A stretch of DNA of 56,750 bases from an uncultured Blautia sp. (GCF_934372025.1 NZ_CAKROJ010000010.1:1-56750); one strand, 5' to 3'; positions 17,659-26,902 are shown, counted from the first letter of the stretch. Numbers and translations are program-made. The notes: generated by a model not told the origin, from the sequence alone.

Positions 17659-19551
17659 TTAGATTCCTAATGCTGTTCTCTTTTCTTCGATTCTTTCGAT
17701 CATCAGATCAACTAATTTCTCAATATCTGTTTCTACTGTGTAAGCTGCGCCTGTCCATTTTCTTGTTCCTTCTGTAAGAAGTTCACACATCTCTGAAGAA
17801 CCGGAAACGTATGGATCAACACCAAGGAATGTATCAATACCAGTACCTACTACGTAGTTACCGATGGATACAGCTTTTTCAGACATCCACTCAGGAGCAC
17901 ATCCAACTACCGGAAGCTGGTTGATCTGAAGTCCTGAATCTTTTGCAAGTTCAGCAGCCAGGAGCATCATACGGGAAATATCTACGCAGGATCCCATATG
18001 AAGTACCGGTGGGATATCAGCCAGTTCACATACACGTTTCAGACCTGCACCGCAGAGTTCTCTTGCGGATTTGTCCATCAGACCAGCTTTTGCAGCTGCC
18101 TGTGCAGAACATCCGGAAGCGATGATAACGATATCGTTTGCGATACATTTCTTCATCAGTTCGATATGAGCTGTATCAGGTCTTACTTTCGGGTTGTTAC
18201 ATCCAACCATTGCTACAGCACCACGGATAACACCGGAAGTGATGCACTCAAGTAATGGTTTTGTTGTTCCTGTTACATCAACCTGAGAGTTTGTAACACC
18301 ATCGAGAACTTTTACGATTGCTTCCAGAGAGTAACCAACGGTAGCTTTCTGTTTCAGCTGCGGGATATGTACAAGTTCTGGTTTTCTGTTCTTGAAGTTA
18401 TCAATAGCCATCTTAACGATTGCTTTTGCATTTTCTCCAGCTGTTTCAGCACTGAATCTGATGAATTCAGAATCTGGCATCTGAGCGATCGGAGAAGTTG
18501 TAACGAATTTTGTATGGAAGCATTTGCTCAGAGGTCCTAATGCAGGGAAGATACACTGAACGTCAACTACGATTGCTTCGCAGGCACCTGTCAGTACTAC
18601 GTTTTCCTGCTGCAGGAAGTTACCAGCCATCGGAATACCACGACGCATAGCTACTTCGTTGGAAGTACAGCATACACCGGAAACAGTGATTCCTTTTGCT
18701 CCTACGGATTTCGCATAGTCGATCATTTCTTTGCTGTCTGCATATTCACAGATCATTTCAGAAAGACTCGGGTCATGTCCGTGTACAACGATGTTTACGT
18801 TTTCTTCAACCATAACACCAAGGTTAGCTTCTGTATCGATCGGCTTAGGAGTTCCGAACAGTACGTCAGAGAACTCTGTTCCCATCATGGAACCGCCCCA
18901 TCCATCAGCCATACCGCAGCGGATAGACTGTTTTACAAGTGCTTCCGGAAGAGAAGAACATCCCATATGAGTCATATGCAGTGAGCTTGCAACTTCACGG
19001 TCGATCGCACGTGGTGCGATTTCATTTTCGATAAGTTTTTCTTTCTGTCCTTCAGGCATTCTGTCAAGGAATCTCTGATATCCGAACGGTTTACCATATT
19101 CCATAAGACCGATCTCAGCCATCTCATGAGCCAGATCATAGATATCTTTTCCTTCTGTTTCTACGCCCCATTCTTTAGCGATACGGATCAGTTTTTCAGG
19201 ATCTTTTACCTGATAGTTTCCGCCTTCTTTTGCACAGTACAGTGTGTGGCAGATTTCACGACCGTGATCAGAGTGAGTAGCTGCACCACCAGCTGTGAAT
19301 TTCAGGAAGTTTCTTCCTACGATACCGTGTGCATCGCATCCGCAGACTCCTCTTGGAGCCTTAGGTGTAATACGGCATGGTCCCATAGCACAGATTCGGC
19401 AACAGACACCCTGCTCACCGAACTTACAGTGTGGAGTCTGGTTTTTTACTCGAAACTGCCAGGCATCAGCGCCTACCTTTGCGCCTGTTTCCAAAAGTCT
19501 TTCGGTAGCAGCTTCAAATTCTTCCACTGTAGTTAATTTGAATTCACTCAT
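17659..19551 (-). CDS. acsA: Anaerobic Ni-CO dehydrogenase catalytic subunit
   Basis: The enzyme (also called CooS) reduces CO2 to CO at a Ni-Fe-S C-cluster and feeds CO to AcsB. 630 aa is the family length. B/D-cluster cysteines are in CKFGEQGVCCRICAMGPC with GVCGC following. C-cluster ligand regions are visible: VVHGHDPSLSE (His), SGVCCTSNEV, MVGCNNPKV, ASGCSAQA and HMGSCVDISR. The start at 19551 has GGAGG. A hairpin-rich leader separates it from the upstream cooC paralogue. Confidence 0.97.
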   Translation of the reverse strand: MSEFKLTTVEEFEAATERLLETGAKVGADAWQFRVKNQTPHCKFGEQGVCCRICAMGPCRITPKAPRGVCGCDAHGIVGRNFLKFTAGGAATHSDHGREICHTLYCAKEGGNYQVKDPEKLIRIAKEWGVETEGKDIYDLAHEMAEIGLMEYGKPFGYQRFLDRMPEGQKEKLIENEIAPRAIDREVASSLHMTHMGCSSLPEALVKQSIRCGMADGWGGSMMGTEFSDVLFGTPKPIDTEANLGVMVEENVNIVVHGHDPSLSEMICEYADSKEMIDYAKSVGAKGITVSGVCCTSNEVAMRRGIPMAGNFLQQENVVLTGACEAIVVDVQCIFPALGPLSKCFHTKFVTTSPIAQMPDSEFIRFSAETAGENAKAIVKMAIDNFKNRKPELVHIPQLKQKATVGYSLEAIVKVLDGVTNSQVDVTGTTKPLLECITSGVIRGAVAMVGCNNPKVRPDTAHIELMKKCIANDIVIIASGCSAQAAAKAGLMDKSARELCGAGLKRVCELADIPPVLHMGSCVDISRMMLLAAELAKDSGLQINQLPVVGCAPEWMSEKAVSIGNYVVGTGIDTFLGVDPYVSGSSEMCELLTEGTRKWTGAAYTVETDIEKLVDLMIERIEEKRTALGI

Positions 19552-19629
19552 TATAGACCTCCTTTAATTTGTACATGAATGAGCTCATGTATTTTTAATA
19601 TATTTTCTATATAATAACCCTCCAGACAG

Positions 19630-19651
19630 AACCCATCCCCGCCCATGGGTT
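19630..19651 (-). promoter_or_regulatory. 7-bp leader hairpin upstream of CODH
   Basis: AACCCAT (19630-19636) pairs with ATGGGTT (19645-19651) around a GC-rich 8-nt loop, about 80 bp before the CODH start codon. It lies just past a terminator-like hairpin. Function unknown. Confidence 0.4.
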
Positions 19652-19661
19652 ATTTCCCAGT

Positions 19662-19711
19662 TAAAAAATATGCTGTTTCCAGCACATGTGCCCTGCTGTC
19701 TGTTAAACAGC
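19662..19711 (-). terminator. Terminator-like hairpin between the upstream cooC and CODH
   Basis: On the minus strand GCTGTTT pairs with AAACAGC around an inner CAGC/GCTG stem, then ATATTTTTT follows. It lies 8 bp past the cooC stop at 19719. Either it attenuates read-through into CODH or CODH has its own promoter in 19560-19660 (TATATA-like sequence, no convincing -35). Confidence 0.7.
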
Positions 19712-19718
19712 AAGGCTT

Positions 19719-20489
19719 TTAAAGATTTAATTTTTTTACAATTTCTTTCAGTGCGATCTTTACCGGATTATCTTCCGGAAGAGTTGCTGTCGGACGTCCT
19801 TCACAGTCATATTCGTAAACAGTTTCATCCTGTGGCACAACGCCAAGAAGATGCAGTCCCTGTTTCTCGATCTCTTCTTTGATTCCGTCATTCAGTTCGC
19901 CCTTCGGTGCACGATTTATGATCAGTCCAATTTTCTCCGGATGCATATTGCATTCGTCGATCAGTTTTGCAATTCTTCCAACAGCCTGAACTCCTCTTCT
20001 GGAGCAGTCGCTGACAAGGATTGCTGTCTGCATGGATGGAAGGACACCTCTGCTGATGTGTTCCATACCTGCCTCATTGTCTACTACAATATATGGATAA
20101 TGGTTCTGATATTTTGCAAGCTGTGCCTGAAGAAGTCCATTAACATAGCAATAACAGCCTTTTCCCTGTGTTCTGCCCATAACAAGCAGATCAAAATCGT
20201 CTTCTTCTGCCAGTGCATCCTCAAAACGCATTTCCGCATAATCAGCCTTGGACATTCCTTTCGGAATCGGACTTTCTTTGACAAGCTCTGCCTGTGCAAT
20301 TTCTTCTCTTACATCGCCGAGTGTGGTCTCAACCTCAACCCCGAGGACTTCATTAAGATTGGAGTTTGCATCTGCATCAACTGCAAGGATCGGTCCTTTG
20401 CCCTGTTCGCAGAGATACTGGATCAGCATTCCGCATAAAGTTGTTTTTCCAACGCCGCCTTTTCCGGCAACGGCAATTACATGTGCCAT
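19719..20489 (-). CDS. cooC: CooC-type nickel-insertion ATPase (copy next to cooT)
   Basis: This 256-aa paralogue of the gene at 16841 has Walker A KGGVGKTTL and the CxC pair in GKGCYCYVNG near residue 113. The two copies are clearly diverged. It lies directly after the CooT-like and His-rich genes, as CooC does with CooT and CooJ in the Rhodospirillum rubrum coo cluster. It is therefore the better candidate for CODH C-cluster Ni loading; this is inference. Confidence 0.92.
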   Translation of the reverse strand: MAHVIAVAGKGGVGKTTLCGMLIQYLCEQGKGPILAVDADANSNLNEVLGVEVETTLGDVREEIAQAELVKESPIPKGMSKADYAEMRFEDALAEEDDFDLLVMGRTQGKGCYCYVNGLLQAQLAKYQNHYPYIVVDNEAGMEHISRGVLPSMQTAILVSDCSRRGVQAVGRIAKLIDECNMHPEKIGLIINRAPKGELNDGIKEEIEKQGLHLLGVVPQDETVYEYDCEGRPTATLPEDNPVKIALKEIVKKLNL

Positions 20490-20521
20490 AATAAAAGAGT
20501 GCCTCCTGCTCTGGTTTTGTT

Positions 20522-20704
20522 TTATTCACAGCTGAGCTTTACAATGCTGTTTGCCAGGTCAACCATAAGGATGTGACCTTCGATCACTCTTTCATCCCCC
20601 ATGATATCTCTGAGTATGATTTTGTTACCGTCTACGTCGATTCTGGATACATTTTTGAAAATTACAGAATCATCACTTTCTTTGTATACTGTTGCCAAAC
20701 ACAT
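20522..20704 (-). CDS. cooT: CooT-like small nickel-binding protein
   Basis: The 60-aa protein starts MCLATVY. Cys2 right after the initiator is the Ni ligand of CooT in R. rubrum. The rest is a small beta barrel-like sequence (GNKIILRDIMGDERVIEG) of normal CooT length. It lies 32 bp upstream of cooC and 68 bp downstream of the His-rich gene. Its role would be Ni delivery to CODH. Confidence 0.85.
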   Translation of the reverse strand: MCLATVYKESDDSVIFKNVSRIDVDGNKIILRDIMGDERVIEGHILMVDLANSIVKLSCE

Positions 20705-20772
20705 ATTCTCGCCTCCTGAATCATGTCTTGTGTTATGTGCTGCTGACGAATTGTTTCATCGCCCGGCGATTC

Positions 20773-21177
20773 TCAATCCTTCATTTCTTCCTTGACTAAT
20801 GTCAGAGCAAGTCCCAGTCGCATGTTTCCCTTCTGGAAATCAGCTACTGCTTCTTTGATTGTCTTCGCTGAGCTGTCCAGACCCATCTTCTGAAGGTTGT
20901 CTGCCATCTGATCAAGCTCTGCTGCATGATGTTCATTGTGCTGCAGCATATAGGTCAGTAAAGCAACTGTTTCTTTCTTACAGTCTCCGCCTTCACAGGA
21001 TCCGCAGTGGTCACCGTTTGAGCAGTCTCCGTGAGAATGTGCGTGCTCTCCATCGCCATGTGTATGAGCATGTGTATGGGTCACACCATCCGCATGTGTA
21101 TGAGCATGAGAATGCTCCGGTGTATGTTCATGTCCGTGCTGGACAAGATTTCCGTTTTCATCTTTAATAAGATGCAT
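20773..21177 (-). CDS. His-rich putative nickel storage/chaperone protein, CooJ-like in context
   Basis: The 134-aa protein has 19 His, 16 of them in the first ~57 residues as alternating HxH runs (HSHAHTHADG, HTHAHTHGDG). A four-Cys segment (DCSNGDHCGSCEGGDC) follows, and residues ~67-134 form a helical domain with another NEHH. R. rubrum CooJ has a helical domain followed by a C-terminal His tail; here the His tract is N-terminal. It is the first gene of the CODH/ACS cluster, ahead of cooT and cooC. Metal binding is very likely; nickel is inferred from neighbours. Confidence 0.75.
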   Translation of the reverse strand: MHLIKDENGNLVQHGHEHTPEHSHAHTHADGVTHTHAHTHGDGEHAHSHGDCSNGDHCGSCEGGDCKKETVALLTYMLQHNEHHAAELDQMADNLQKMGLDSSAKTIKEAVADFQKGNMRLGLALTLVKEEMKD

Positions 21178-21257
21178 GTCTGTCTCCTTTCTCCGGTTCT
21201 ACCCCCGGAACGCCTCTAAACAGGCGCACTTATGACAAGAATTTATCAATTAAATTC

Positions 21258-21286
21258 ATTATACATCTTTTATTTAGGTTTAGCAA
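21258..21286 (-). promoter_or_regulatory. Promoter of the CODH/ACS cluster
   Basis: On the minus strand TTGCTA (21281-21286), 17 bp, then TATAAT (21258-21263) lie about 80 bp before the His-rich gene. The leader contains a CGCCT/AGGCG hairpin. The rest of the 362-bp divergent gap (21287-21490) is AT-rich and shows no recognisable riboswitch. Confidence 0.72.
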
Positions 21287-21494
21287 GGATAACATATGAA
21301 AAAATAGCCAAAAACCCACGATATTCTTTCGTTTTTTTCCATATTTTTGCACGGTAAAGTGCTGTCTTCCGGAATAACCAGCCGTTATATAAATAACGCA
21401 ATCGTCTTTTAATTAACAAAGCTGTTTTTTACAGGTTTTCTGCCTTGTATTACTTTTTTAACAAATTTGGTTTCCTTATTTCATAATTATATGT

Positions 21495-21500
21495 TATAAT
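21495..21500 (+). promoter_or_regulatory. -10 element of the aldo/keto reductase gene
   Basis: TATAAT lies 40 bp before the start codon. The -35 region (TTCCTT at 17-bp spacing) is weak, so an activator or extended -10 may be needed. Confidence 0.5.
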
Positions 21501-21539
21501 AGACAAAAATTTTGATTTATCAGTCAAGGAGGATTTATT

Positions 21540-22367
21540 TTGACTACTTCTGTATTTTTAAATAACGACAGGGCCATGCCTCTTCTGGGACTTGGTCTTT
21601 ACAAAACAACAGATCCTCTGGAAGCAGAGAACGCGATTGCAGCAGCTGTTCAGAACGGATACCGTCTTCTGGATACAGCTTCCGCATATAAGAACGAAGA
21701 ATTTGTCGGACGCGGAATTGCCAAATGCGGCATTCCGAGAAAAGATCTTTTTGTCACAACCAAAATCTGGAACAACGCGCAGCGTCTCGGCGATGTATCA
21801 GGTGCTTTCCAGCGAAGTCTCGACCGACTGGGACTCGATTATATCGATCTCTATCTGATCCACTGGCCGGTACCCGGATGTTATCTGAACACCTGGCAGG
21901 AAATGGAGGGTATCCTCGAATCCGGACGCGCACGTGCCATCGGTGTCAGCAACTTCGAGATCCGTCATCTGGAAGAGCTTCGCAAAGTTTCCGGCATTGT
22001 TCCTGCAGTAAACCAGATCGAGTGCCACCCGCTCTGTTATCCGAAGGAACTGATTGAATACTGTCAGGAGAACGGTATTCAGGTACAGGCTTACGCCCCG
22101 CTGGCAAGAGGTGCATATCTTGACAATGATATTTTATGTGTTCTCGGAACTAAATACGCACATACTCCAGCACAGGTAGGCCTCCGCTGGGCAGTACAGA
22201 AAGGAATCTCCGTCATTCCGAAATCTGTTAACCCGGAGCGTATCGCTTCCAACTCCAGGATCTTTGATTTCACGATTGATCAGGAAGACATGGATCTTCT
22301 CGATACACTGAACCAGAATTTCCACAGTTCTTCTATTCCTGAAGATCTGAGAGATATTGCTTTCTGA
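21540..22367 (+). CDS. Aldo/keto reductase (AKR family)
   Basis: The 275-aa TIM-barrel NAD(P)H oxidoreductase has the full catalytic tetrad: Asp and Tyr in DTASAYKNE, Lys in TTKIW and His in LIHWP. The fold resembles the 2,5-diketogluconate reductase/AKR5 group; substrate is unknown. The start is TTG at 21540, seven bases after AAGGAGG; the next in-frame ATG would remove the first beta strand. It is divergent from the CODH/ACS cluster and ends at a bidirectional terminator shared with gpsA. Confidence 0.88.
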   Translation: MTTSVFLNNDRAMPLLGLGLYKTTDPLEAENAIAAAVQNGYRLLDTASAYKNEEFVGRGIAKCGIPRKDLFVTTKIWNNAQRLGDVSGAFQRSLDRLGLDYIDLYLIHWPVPGCYLNTWQEMEGILESGRARAIGVSNFEIRHLEELRKVSGIVPAVNQIECHPLCYPKELIEYCQENGIQVQAYAPLARGAYLDNDILCVLGTKYAHTPAQVGLRWAVQKGISVIPKSVNPERIASNSRIFDFTIDQEDMDLLDTLNQNFHSSSIPEDLRDIAF

Positions 22368-22379
22368 CACACCCAATAC

Positions 22380-22413
22380 AAAACGGCCGGTCCATTTCTG
22401 GACCAGCCGTTTT
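22380..22413. terminator. Bidirectional terminator between AKR gene and gpsA
   Basis: AAAACGGC...GCCGTTTT with inner GGTCCA/TGGACC forms a strong stem flanked by A and T runs, serving both converging genes. Confidence 0.92.
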
Positions 22414-22438
22414 TCAGTGAGTCAGTTTTATTCTCATT

Positions 22439-23449
22439 TTATTCCCACGGAAGCATCGGTGTTTCTACCTTTTTGTCACGGATCATCAGATCACGAACCG
22501 CCTCTGCTGCGGATTTATCTTCAAAAAGCACTTTGTTTACTTCCATGATGATCGGCATTTCTACGTCGTATTTCTCAGCCAGACTCTTGGCTGCTTTCGC
22601 AGAATAAACACCTTCTACAACCATCTTGACTTCATCCATTGCCTGCTGCATGGTATAGCCCTTGCCCATCAGATAACCGGCTTTGCGATTACGGCTGTGA
22701 ACGCTGGCACAGGTAACGATCAGATCTCCCATACCGGAAAGGCCATAAAAAGTTTCTATATGTGCACCCATCTTTGTACCAAGACGTGCGATTTCCGCAA
22801 TTCCTCGTGTGATAAGTGCCGCTTTGGTGTTATCGCCATATCCAAGTCCGTCAGCGGTACCTGCTGCAAGTGCAATGACATTCTTGAGAGCTCCGCCGAG
22901 TTCCACTCCCAGAATATCCGGAGTTGTATACACACGGAATACAGGGCTCATAAAAATTCCCTGCAGGTATTCTGCTGTTTCTCTTTTTTCCGCGCTGACA
23001 ACGCATGTTGTAGGAATTTCCTTACCAACCTCTTCCGCATGGCTTGGTCCGGAAAGTACGCAGACATTTGCTGCCGGGATTTCTTCGCTGATGATCTCGC
23101 TCAGTGTCATCAGGGTGTGTTCTTCCACTCCCTTCGCAACATTTACAATGATCTGTCCTTCTTTTACAAACGGTGCCATCTGCTTTGCAGTACTTCTCGT
23201 AAACGGAGACGGAACTGCAAGGACAGCCACATCCACATCATCCAGACAGCTTTTGAGATCTGTTGTGATCTCTACTTCTTCCGGAATACGTACTCCCGGA
23301 AGCTTGGAGGTATGCTCTCTTTTCTCATTCAGCATCTTCACTTCTGCTTCCAGAGCTGACCACAGTTTTACCTGATGTCCGTTTTTATGCAGCAGCAGAG
23401 AAAGCGCTGTTCCCCAGCTTCCTGCTCCAAGTACATTTACTTTTGCCAT
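22439..23449 (-). CDS. gpsA: Glycerol-3-phosphate dehydrogenase [NAD(P)+]
   Basis: GpsA makes sn-glycerol-3-phosphate for phospholipid synthesis from DHAP. 336 aa. The Rossmann motif GAGSWGTALS is near the N-terminus, and the catalytic Lys is in GGALKNVIALAAG. It lies 11 bp downstream of plsY, whose product acylates the G3P made here. Confidence 0.97.
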   Translation of the reverse strand: MAKVNVLGAGSWGTALSLLLHKNGHQVKLWSALEAEVKMLNEKREHTSKLPGVRIPEEVEITTDLKSCLDDVDVAVLAVPSPFTRSTAKQMAPFVKEGQIIVNVAKGVEEHTLMTLSEIISEEIPAANVCVLSGPSHAEEVGKEIPTTCVVSAEKRETAEYLQGIFMSPVFRVYTTPDILGVELGGALKNVIALAAGTADGLGYGDNTKAALITRGIAEIARLGTKMGAHIETFYGLSGMGDLIVTCASVHSRNRKAGYLMGKGYTMQQAMDEVKMVVEGVYSAKAAKSLAEKYDVEMPIIMEVNKVLFEDKSAAEAVRDLMIRDKKVETPMLPWE

Positions 23450-23460
23450 TTGTCCACCTT

Positions 23461-24117
23461 TTAACCTTTCTTTGAACTGGATTTACCCAGAAATACTTTA
23501 CTCTCTGTTCCGTTCGCAAGACGAACGATATTAGCTCTGTGTCTCCAGAATGCCAGACAGGTAAGAAAAACCATCACACCGTACATTTCCATTGTATGAC
23601 TTCTGTCCATACCATAGCCGCCCATCTCTCCGCGTACGATCAGCGCGATCAGAGCAATCAGATAACAGCTCAGAGAACCCAGTGACACATAATGTGTCGT
23701 AAAAAACAGTACAAAAAAGACGATCGCGCACAAAACGAACAGTCTCCAGTCAAATGCGATAAGAAATCCCACAGAAGCGGCAATTCCCTTTCCTCCGCGA
23801 AATCCCAGAGTTATTGGAAAATTATGTCCGAGAACGCAGCCTGCTGCCGCATAAATCGCAAGCAGCGGCAGAATATCTGCTCCCTGCTCAGCAAAAATAA
23901 GACGTACCACAACAATCGCAGCCACACATTTCAGACAGTCTCCAAGAAGCGTCATTGCTCCTGCTTTTTTTCCGAATGTACGCAGCGCATTGGTTGTACC
24001 CGCATTGCCGCTTCCATGTTCACGGATATCTGTTTTGTGCATTTTTCCAATAATATAAGAAGTCTGAAACAGTCCAAAAATATAACCGATCAGAATACAG
24101 ATCAAACGCTCTATCAT
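23461..24117 (-). CDS. plsY: Glycerol-3-phosphate acyltransferase PlsY
   Basis: PlsY is a membrane enzyme that transfers acyl from acyl-phosphate to G3P. 218 aa with five or so membrane segments. The family motifs GSGNAGTTNALR and GFRGGKGIAAS are present. It sits between der and gpsA with short spacing, forming one operon. Confidence 0.96.
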   Translation of the reverse strand: MIERLICILIGYIFGLFQTSYIIGKMHKTDIREHGSGNAGTTNALRTFGKKAGAMTLLGDCLKCVAAIVVVRLIFAEQGADILPLLAIYAAAGCVLGHNFPITLGFRGGKGIAASVGFLIAFDWRLFVLCAIVFFVLFFTTHYVSLGSLSCYLIALIALIVRGEMGGYGMDRSHTMEMYGVMVFLTCLAFWRHRANIVRLANGTESKVFLGKSSSKKG

Positions 24118-24122
24118 TTTAA

Positions 24123-25448
24123 TCAGCTCTTTTCCCCGCGTTCACGGATAATGAATTTCAAAGAAGTACCACGGAAACCAAATGCATCTCTGACCTTATT
24201 TTCAATATATCTTGTATAGGAGAAGTGCATCAGTTCCTTGTCGTTTACAAAAATTACAAATGTTGGCGGTTTTACTCCAACCTGTGTCATATAGAAGATC
24301 TTGAGACGTTTTCCTCTGTCTGACGGCGGCTGCTGCATGGCAACTGCCTCTGACAGGATCTCGTTCAGCACACCTGTCTGTATACGAAGTGTCTGATTCT
24401 CGATAACTGCATCGATCGTCTCAAAAAGCTTCGGAAGTCTCTGTCCTGATTTTGCAGAAATAAATACAAGCTCGGCATACGGCATATAAGCCAGTACCTC
24501 ACGGATACGATTGGTATGTTTGTAAATCGTCTTGTCATCTTTTTCGACCGCATCCCATTTATTAACCGCAATGATAACGCCCTTGCCTCTCTCATGTGCG
24601 ATTCCGGCAATTTTGGCATCCTGCTCCGTTACACCCTCTGTCGCATCGATCACGACTACGACGACATCTGCTCTCTCTACAGCTGTTACTGTACGGATCA
24701 CACTGTAACGTTCAATCTCTTCTTTGATCTTGCCTTTACGGCGAAGACCTGCTGTATCAATAAAAATATATTCTCTGTCTTTCCATTTTACCTTGGCATC
24801 AACGGCATCTCTGGTCGTTCCGGCAATGTCAGATACAATGACACGGTCCTCACCCAGGAGCTTGTTGATCAGAGAAGATTTGCCGACGTTTGGTTTTCCG
24901 ACAACTGCAACCTTCGGAATATCCTCATCCTCGTCTGTGTCCATTTCCTCCGGAAATTCTTTGACGATCTCATCCAGCATATCGCCGATTCCGGTACGGT
25001 TGGCTGCTGAGATCGGTACCGGTTCCCCGATTCCAAGATTATAGAATTCATAAACATCCATCATATATTTCTGGACGCTGTCCACTTTGTTTACTACCAG
25101 AACTACAGGTTTCTGGCTTCTGCGGAGCATATCTGCAACCTTTGCATCAGAATCCACAAGCCCCTGCTGTACATCTGTAATAAACACAATAACATCTGCT
25201 GTATCGATCGCGATCTGCGCCTGCTCTCTCATCTGGGATAAAATGATATCTCCGCTGTCTGGTTCGATACCACCTGTATCGATCAGCGTAAAGGACTTGT
25301 CCAGCCATGTCACGTCTGCATAAATTCTATCTCGGGTAACCCCCGGTGTATCTTTTACGATGGATATCATCTCACCTGCCAGTGCATTGAATAACGTGGA
25401 TTTACCTACATTAGGCCTTCCCACTATTGCAACTACCGGTTTGCTCAT
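24123..25448 (-). CDS. der: Ribosome biogenesis GTPase Der (EngA)
   Basis: Der has two tandem GTPase domains (GRPNVGKSTLFN at residue ~9 and GKPNVGKSSLIN near 184) and a C-terminal KH-like domain, 441 aa. It acts in 50S subunit assembly. Its 5' end overlaps the upstream DUF512 gene by 38 nt. Confidence 0.97.
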   Translation of the reverse strand: MSKPVVAIVGRPNVGKSTLFNALAGEMISIVKDTPGVTRDRIYADVTWLDKSFTLIDTGGIEPDSGDIILSQMREQAQIAIDTADVIVFITDVQQGLVDSDAKVADMLRRSQKPVVLVVNKVDSVQKYMMDVYEFYNLGIGEPVPISAANRTGIGDMLDEIVKEFPEEMDTDEDEDIPKVAVVGKPNVGKSSLINKLLGEDRVIVSDIAGTTRDAVDAKVKWKDREYIFIDTAGLRRKGKIKEEIERYSVIRTVTAVERADVVVVVIDATEGVTEQDAKIAGIAHERGKGVIIAVNKWDAVEKDDKTIYKHTNRIREVLAYMPYAELVFISAKSGQRLPKLFETIDAVIENQTLRIQTGVLNEILSEAVAMQQPPSDRGKRLKIFYMTQVGVKPPTFVIFVNDKELMHFSYTRYIENKVRDAFGFRGTSLKFIIRERGEKS

Positions 25449-26793
25449 ACATTTGTCTCCTTATCTGTTTTTTATGTTCAACCGGATCCAAAACTGCCGA
25501 TACAAGATCAGCACCGGCCGGATCCACAACTATGATTTCTTTTCCGATCTTCTCAGAAAGCTCGGTTACTGTCACATCATCCAGGAACACATCTTCCCCG
25601 CTCCGAAGCATATTGCACGGAATCAGAAGCCGGTCTCCCAGTTCCTGTCCGGAAAGCTGTTCTATAAGATCCTGTCCGGTAATAAGTCCGGAAACCGTGA
25701 TCTTTTCTCCAAAGAAATGATTGGTGATCGTTATGACTCTGGAGGTAATATTGGGATATTTCTCCTGAATCGTCTCCAGGCACTTCTCGATATAAGGTGC
25801 CGCAAGTCTGCCTGTGGCAACTGTGACTGCAAGTCTCCGGTCATCTCCGATCCGCTCTGCTACTGCCTGACGTACTTCTGTATCCAGAAGCCGCAGCATG
25901 CCCACACCATTTTCAAGCTGCAGATAACCGTCGTAGCGTTCCTCTTCGGGAAGCTTCTCTCCCGCCAGAATATACCATTCGTCGGAAGCATGGATAAAGT
26001 GGATACCATGTTTCTCATACATGATCTTCTGCCAGCGGTGGATCTGCTCCAGAACCGCCTTGGCATCTTCTTTTGTAAATGGTTCCAGCGGATACAGTCC
26101 GTCGCGGAATTTCGTCAGCCCGACCGGAACGACAGATACGCTCTGAAGAACCGGAGCATATTCAGACATCTTCTGAAGACTGTACTCCAGTTCTTTGCCA
26201 TCGTTCACGCCTTTGCAAAGAACGATCTGACCGTTCATTGTGATCCCTGCCTCATAAAGGCGGTCAACCTTTCGAAGTGCATCTCCTGCAAAACGATTAT
26301 GCAGCATTTTGCAGCGCAGTTCAGGATTCATTGCCTGAAAAGATACATTAATGGGCGAAAGATGATATTTGATCACACGGTCAATATCTTCCTGGCTCAT
26401 GTTTGTCAGCGTAACGTAATTTCCCTGCAGGAAAGAAAGTCTGGAATCATCATCTTTGAAATACAGTGTTTCTCTCATGCCCGGCGGCATCTGATCAATA
26501 AAACAGAACATGCAGTGGTTGCTGCAGGAACGATAGTCATCCATCAGACCATTCTCGAATTCGATTCCAAGATCTTCGTCGTAATCCTTCTCGACTTCCA
26601 GTTCCCATAATTCTCCATTTGCTTTTTCAATCAGTAATTCTATATATTCGTCATTCAGAAGATAACGATAATCAAAGACATCTTCCACCGGCTGGTGGTT
26701 GATCTCTGCCAGAATATCTCCTGGTTCCAGCTCCAGTTCCTCCCCGATACTTCCCGGAAAGACTCTGGAAATCACATGTTTCTTTTTCTTCAT
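25411..26793 (-). CDS. DUF512 protein with PDZ and radical SAM-like cysteines
   Basis: The 460-aa protein has an N-terminal PDZ-like domain (GSIGEELELEPGDILAEIN), then a CSNHCMFCFID motif (CxxxCxxC, radical SAM-like) near residue 85, and a C-terminal DUF512 region (GRLAAPYIEKCLETI, NHFFGEKITVSGL). The function of this widespread Firmicutes family is not established. The ATG at 26793 has AAAGGA before it. Overlap with der suggests coupled translation. Confidence 0.85.
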   Translation of the reverse strand: MKKKKHVISRVFPGSIGEELELEPGDILAEINHQPVEDVFDYRYLLNDEYIELLIEKANGELWELEVEKDYDEDLGIEFENGLMDDYRSCSNHCMFCFIDQMPPGMRETLYFKDDDSRLSFLQGNYVTLTNMSQEDIDRVIKYHLSPINVSFQAMNPELRCKMLHNRFAGDALRKVDRLYEAGITMNGQIVLCKGVNDGKELEYSLQKMSEYAPVLQSVSVVPVGLTKFRDGLYPLEPFTKEDAKAVLEQIHRWQKIMYEKHGIHFIHASDEWYILAGEKLPEEERYDGYLQLENGVGMLRLLDTEVRQAVAERIGDDRRLAVTVATGRLAAPYIEKCLETIQEKYPNITSRVITITNHFFGEKITVSGLITGQDLIEQLSGQELGDRLLIPCNMLRSGEDVFLDDVTVTELSEKIGKEIIVVDPAGADLVSAVLDPVEHKKQIRRQMYEQTGSCNSGKA

Positions 26794-26873
26794 ATAAATC
26801 CTTTCCTGCAATGCGCAAAGTGCCCCAGATAACACTATCATACCAATTCTCTGGTGAAAAATCAATAAATTCC

Positions 26874-26902
26874 TTGACGGGATTTGGGGCAAATGTTATA
26901 AA
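26874..26902 (+). promoter_or_regulatory. Promoter of the PRPP synthetase gene
   Basis: TTGACG (26874-26879), 17 bp, TATAAA (26897-26902), followed by the PRPP synthetase ribosome site. This places the transcription start after 26905, so the upstream in-frame ATG at 26811 is not used. Confidence 0.8.
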
